The translations under genes and the position numbers were made by a program. This document shows positions 6,955 through 9,063 of a stretch of DNA of 9,063 bases, piece after piece. Each line of letters starts with the position of its first letter. Within the stretch, counting starts at the first letter, position 1. This DNA comes from Pseudomonadota bacterium (lineage in GTDB: Bacteria > Pseudomonadota > Gammaproteobacteria > Arenicellales > Poriferihabitantaceae): contig JAAELZ010000717.1 in the NCBI GenBank assembly GCA_024226105.1, forward strand, positions 1 through 9,063. The letters run 5' to 3'. The notes beneath the pieces are model-generated. The model was given only the letters and a program-made list of their open reading frames with translations. It had not been told where the DNA came from and made no database searches.

Positions 6955-6967
6955 AACTAAGTTAGTT
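6955..6967. promoter_or_regulatory. 13-bp palindrome, candidate operator of choXWV
   Basis: AACTAA-G-TTAGTT is a perfect inverted repeat with one central base. It touches the possible choX -10 box (6967-6972) and lies just upstream of the ribosome-binding site, a position suited to repression. A choline-responsive BetI (TetR family) or similar factor is a natural candidate, but no regulator gene is in the window and I cannot match the site to a known consensus. Confidence 0.45.
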
Positions 6968-6972
6968 TTATA
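6967..6972 (-). promoter_or_regulatory. Possible -10 box of choXWV
   Basis: TATAAA on the - strand (overlapping CATTAT), 30 bases upstream of the choX ATG. No good -35 box stands at 16-18 bases (AATACT at 6990-6995 is poor; TTGGAC at 6998-7003 is too far), so an activator may be needed or the box may be elsewhere. Confidence 0.3.
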
Positions 6973-7085
6973 ATGTTCTGCTATTGTTAAGTATTTTGTC
7001 CAACAACACAAAGGTTTTTGCGACGGATTCTTTTCTCTTAACACTGCCCGGCACTATTAGTATCGGTCTCTCACATAAACGGACC

Positions 7086-7091
7086 TATAAT
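7086..7091 (+). promoter_or_regulatory. Candidate betB promoter -10 box
   Basis: A perfect TATAAT, 28 bases upstream of the betB ATG. Transcription would start near 7098, giving a leader of only about 20 bases. The -35 position (7063-7068, TCGGTC) is poor, suggesting an activated or weak promoter. The rest of the 181-bp choX-betB gap holds only the palindrome at 6955 and a TTTGT/ACAAA pair (6995-6999 and 7008-7012). Confidence 0.45.
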
Positions 7092-7118
7092 CCTCTCAAA
7101 TTATTCCTTCAGATTCTC

Positions 7119-8576
7119 ATGGCCCTTGTTCAGCTCTATATCGATGGTGGATATCAAAATGCCACCTCCGGCGAAACCTTTATCAGCACCAACCCGGCAA
7201 CGGGTGAAACCCTGGCTGAAATACAAAACGCATCGCAGGCGGATATCGATAAGGCAGTCGAAACAGCCCGCTGCGGGCAACGGGTCTGGGCAGCCATGTC
7301 CGGCGCTACACGCGGCCGGATTCTGAGCAAGGCTGTCGAGATATTGAGGCTGCGCAACGATGAACTGGCCGAACTTGAAGTTAAAGACACCGGCAAGCCG
7401 CTGCAGGAAGCCAACTGTGTTGATATCCATACCGGCGCTGACGTGATCGAATACTATGCCGGTCTGGCAGGAAAAATCGAAGGCACTTATCAGGATCTCG
7501 GGGAAGGCAATTTTTTCTATACTCGCCAGGAACCGCTGGGGGTGTGCGCCGGCATTGGCGCCTGGAACTACCCCATACAAATCGCCATGTGGAAATCAGC
7601 CCCCGCACTGGCCGCGGGTAACGCGATGATATTCAAACCCTCTGAAGAGACCCCGTTAAGCGCCACAAAACTGGCTGAAATTTATACCGAAGCCGGCCTG
7701 CCGGACGGGGTATTTAATGTCGTACAGGGCGATGCGCGTGTTGGACAGATGCTTACTGCACACCCGGGTATCGAGAAGATATCATTTACCGGAGAGTGTG
7801 AAACCGGTAAAAAAGTGATGGCCGCTTCATCGATGAGCCTCAAGGAGGTAACCGTTGAATTAGGCGGAAAATCAGCCCTGATTATTTTTGATGACACACC
7901 GGTGGAGAGCGCGGTTTCAGCTGCGATGCTGGCCAATTTTTATACCCAGGGCGAAGTATGTACCAATGGCACCCGGGTGTTCGTTCAGGATGCGATATAT
8001 GACGAATTCTGTGCCGAATTGAAAACCCGTACCGAAGCGATGATCATCGGCGATCCATTGGATATTACAACCCAGGTTGGCGCACTGATTTCGCAGCAGC
8101 ACATGCAAAAAGTACTGGGCTATATCGATGCAGCCAAAACCGCGGGCGCGACATTACTATGCGGCGGCGAACGTGTCATGGATAACGGTCTTGATAGAGG
8201 CGCTTTCGTTCAACCCACGGTATTTGTTGATTGCGCTGATGACATGCCTAACGTACGGGATGAGATTTTCGGCCCGGTGATGGCGGTGCTGCGCTTTGGC
8301 GACGAGGCCGAGGTTATTGCCAGAGCGAACGATACAAAACATGGCCTCGCGGCGGGCGTATTTACGCGCGATATAAGCCGTGCCCATCGCGTCATCGCTG
8401 AACTTCAGGCCGGTATCTGCTGGATAAATGCCTGGGGCGCATCCCCTGCTGAAATGCCCGTTGGAGGTTACAAAGAATCTGGCATCGGGCGTGAGAACGG
8501 CATTCAGACACTGTATAAATATACCCAGACGAAAAGTGTTTATGTACAGCTCGACCCGATGGAACGACCGTATTGA
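7119..8576 (+). CDS. betB: Betaine aldehyde dehydrogenase BetB
   Basis: NAD(P)-dependent oxidation of betaine aldehyde to glycine betaine, cytoplasmic, 485 residues (E. coli BetB is about 490). Visible aldehyde dehydrogenase residues: N150 in AWNYP, K173 in KPSE, general base E247 in VELGGKS, nucleophile C281 in GEVCTNGTRVF and E382 in EIFGP. The ATG at 7119 gives MALVQLYIDGGY, the usual BetB beginning; the frame stays open upstream to a TTG at 6984, but that extension does not resemble the family and runs through the promoter. No clear ribosome-binding site precedes the ATG. An oddity is FTGEC (223-227) where FTGG or FTGS is common near the NAD pyrophosphate. It lies divergent to choXWV and upstream of betA on the same strand, separated from it by a hairpin repeat. 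Family certain; betaine aldehyde specificity follows from context and sequence. Confidence 0.95.
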   Translation: MALVQLYIDGGYQNATSGETFISTNPATGETLAEIQNASQADIDKAVETARCGQRVWAAMSGATRGRILSKAVEILRLRNDELAELEVKDTGKPLQEANCVDIHTGADVIEYYAGLAGKIEGTYQDLGEGNFFYTRQEPLGVCAGIGAWNYPIQIAMWKSAPALAAGNAMIFKPSEETPLSATKLAEIYTEAGLPDGVFNVVQGDARVGQMLTAHPGIEKISFTGECETGKKVMAASSMSLKEVTVELGGKSALIIFDDTPVESAVSAAMLANFYTQGEVCTNGTRVFVQDAIYDEFCAELKTRTEAMIIGDPLDITTQVGALISQQHMQKVLGYIDAAKTAGATLLCGGERVMDNGLDRGAFVQPTVFVDCADDMPNVRDEIFGPVMAVLRFGDEAEVIARANDTKHGLAAGVFTRDISRAHRVIAELQAGICWINAWGASPAEMPVGGYKESGIGRENGIQTLYKYTQTKSVYVQLDPMERPY

Positions 8577-8623
8577 TGCTTTTCATGGGAACTTCCCGAC
8601 TATTAAAATGGCCTTCGTCAACG

Positions 8624-8742
8624 CTCCCCTCTTTGCCAAAGAGGGGTTGGGGGAGATTTGCAGGCCTATCTGAAACTGCGAGCTGTCACAATGTTAAAAC
8701 TTGTTTCTAAATCCGCTTCTATCCCCCTTTGCCAAAGGGGGG
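8624..8742. repeat. REPIN-like pair of inverted hairpin repeats
   Basis: Two related hairpins lie between betB and betA. Copy 1 (8626-8646) has 9-bp arms CCCCTCTTT/AAAGAGGGG around GCC, followed by TTGGGGGA and GATTT. Copy 2 (8723-8742) has arms CCCCCTTT/AAAGGGGG around GCC and, read on the other strand, is likewise followed by GGATTT. The copies thus face each other across about 60 bases, the layout of a REPIN made of two REP elements. Neither hairpin has a T-run, so they are not typical terminators, though they may lower betA transcript levels or stabilise betB mRNA. Such GC hairpins with TTTGCCAAA or similar tips are often multicopy in gammaproteobacterial genomes (general knowledge; copy number here unknown). 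Confidence 0.65.
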
Positions 8743-8762
8743 TTATTCATTGCTAAATAACC

Positions 8763-9063
8763 ATGCCTGAAAGCTACGACTACATCATCGTCGGTGCAGG
8801 TTCGGCGGGTTGCATACTGGCCAATCGCCTGACCGAAAGCGGCGAACACCGCGTATTACTGCTGGAAAAAGGCGGTTCGGATGAGCACATCTTCATCCGC
8901 ATGCCGACGGCCTTATCCTACCCGATGAATATGGGTCGTTTTACCTGGCAGTTTCACAGCCAGCCCGAGCCGGGCATCGACAATCGAGTATTGCATTGCC
9001 CTCGAGGCAAGGTATTGGGGGGCAGTTCATCCATAAACGGCATGGTGTATGTGCGCGGCCATG
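8763..9063 (+). CDS. betA: Choline dehydrogenase BetA, GMC oxidoreductase (5' part)
   Basis: FAD enzyme oxidising choline to betaine aldehyde (and in some species further), usually membrane-associated and linked to the respiratory chain. The first 100 residues are present; the gene runs off the window (family length about 550). YDYIIVGAGSAG (residues 5-16) is the FAD-binding beta-alpha-beta with GxGxxG, ILANRLTE follows, and E35 in LLLEKGG should hold the FAD ribose. RGKVLGGSSSINGM (about 80-93) is the GMC signature 1. MPTALSYPMNMGRF and the PEPGIDNR stretch resemble choline dehydrogenases more than general GMC alcohol dehydrogenases. The ATG at 8763 has no evident ribosome-binding site. It lies downstream of betB and the repeat pair, and probably shares betB's transcript, possibly weakened by the hairpins. 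Confidence 0.9.
   Translation, partial: MPESYDYIIVGAGSAGCILANRLTESGEHRVLLLEKGGSDEHIFIRMPTALSYPMNMGRFTWQFHSQPEPGIDNRVLHCPRGKVLGGSSSINGMVYVRGH

Noticed and set aside
6984..7118. In-frame N-terminal extension of BetB from a TTG at 6984 (45 extra residues)
   Set aside because: It is not BetB-like, runs through the TATAAT box, and the ATG at 7119 gives the usual N-terminus and family length.
7101..7580. 159-codon - strand frame opposite betB
   Set aside because: It covers conserved BetB coding sequence on the + strand and has no independent support.
8587..8597. GGGAA-C-TTCCC short palindrome after betB
   Set aside because: Five-base arms occur easily by chance and nothing else supports a role.
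8626..8646. First hairpin as a rho-independent terminator of betB
   Set aside because: It is followed by TTGGGGGAG instead of a T-run and has a related partner copy, which fits a REP element better.
8626..8742. The two similar hairpins as a start of a CRISPR array
   Set aside because: There are only two copies, they are inverted rather than direct, and the spacing does not fit repeat-spacer units.

Overview
The window looks like chromosomal DNA from a gammaproteobacterium, probably marine or salt-adapted. Protein similarity recognised by eye, dense operons with short overlaps and roughly half GC suggest this, but the species cannot be named from the sequence. It contains two working modules separated by a stretch of broken genes.

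Left (1-2412, + strand): the 3' end of a [NiFe]-hydrogenase operon. It has the end of an unrecognised helical protein, an intact hydrogenase large subunit overlapping it by ATGA, a 71-residue secreted or membrane-anchored protein whose mature end starts with a His-rich HTGH motif, and a hairpin that probably ends transcription. The small subunit, cytochrome b and maturation genes are not in view.

Middle (2428-3887): a graveyard of three genes. A LysR-type regulator (- strand) has lost its first residues and start codon. It abuts directly the C-terminal half of a pirin gene (+ strand), which also carries a -1 frameshift at an A AAA AAC tract. The pirin stop codon in turn abuts the first ~43 codons of a C45-peptidase/acyltransferase-like gene (- strand). 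Two deletions explain the arrangement: one removed both 5' ends and the promoter of a divergent lysR-pirin pair, the other removed most of the C45 gene.

Right (3888-9063): a choline-to-glycine-betaine module. choX-choW-choV (- strand) encode a periplasmic choline-binding protein, an inner-membrane permease and an ATPase. Divergently, betB (betaine aldehyde dehydrogenase) and the start of betA (choline dehydrogenase) lie on the + strand. Choline would be imported by ChoXWV, oxidised by BetA to betaine aldehyde and by BetB to glycine betaine, an osmoprotectant and possible carbon/nitrogen source. The 181-bp divergent region holds a perfect TATAAT box toward betB and a 13-bp palindrome in the choX leader that is a candidate operator. 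A paired inverted hairpin repeat (REPIN-like) sits between betB and betA.

I see no convincing new multi-gene system. The best leads are the two small or unknown genes flanking the hydrogenase large subunit and the unusually readable double-deletion scar.
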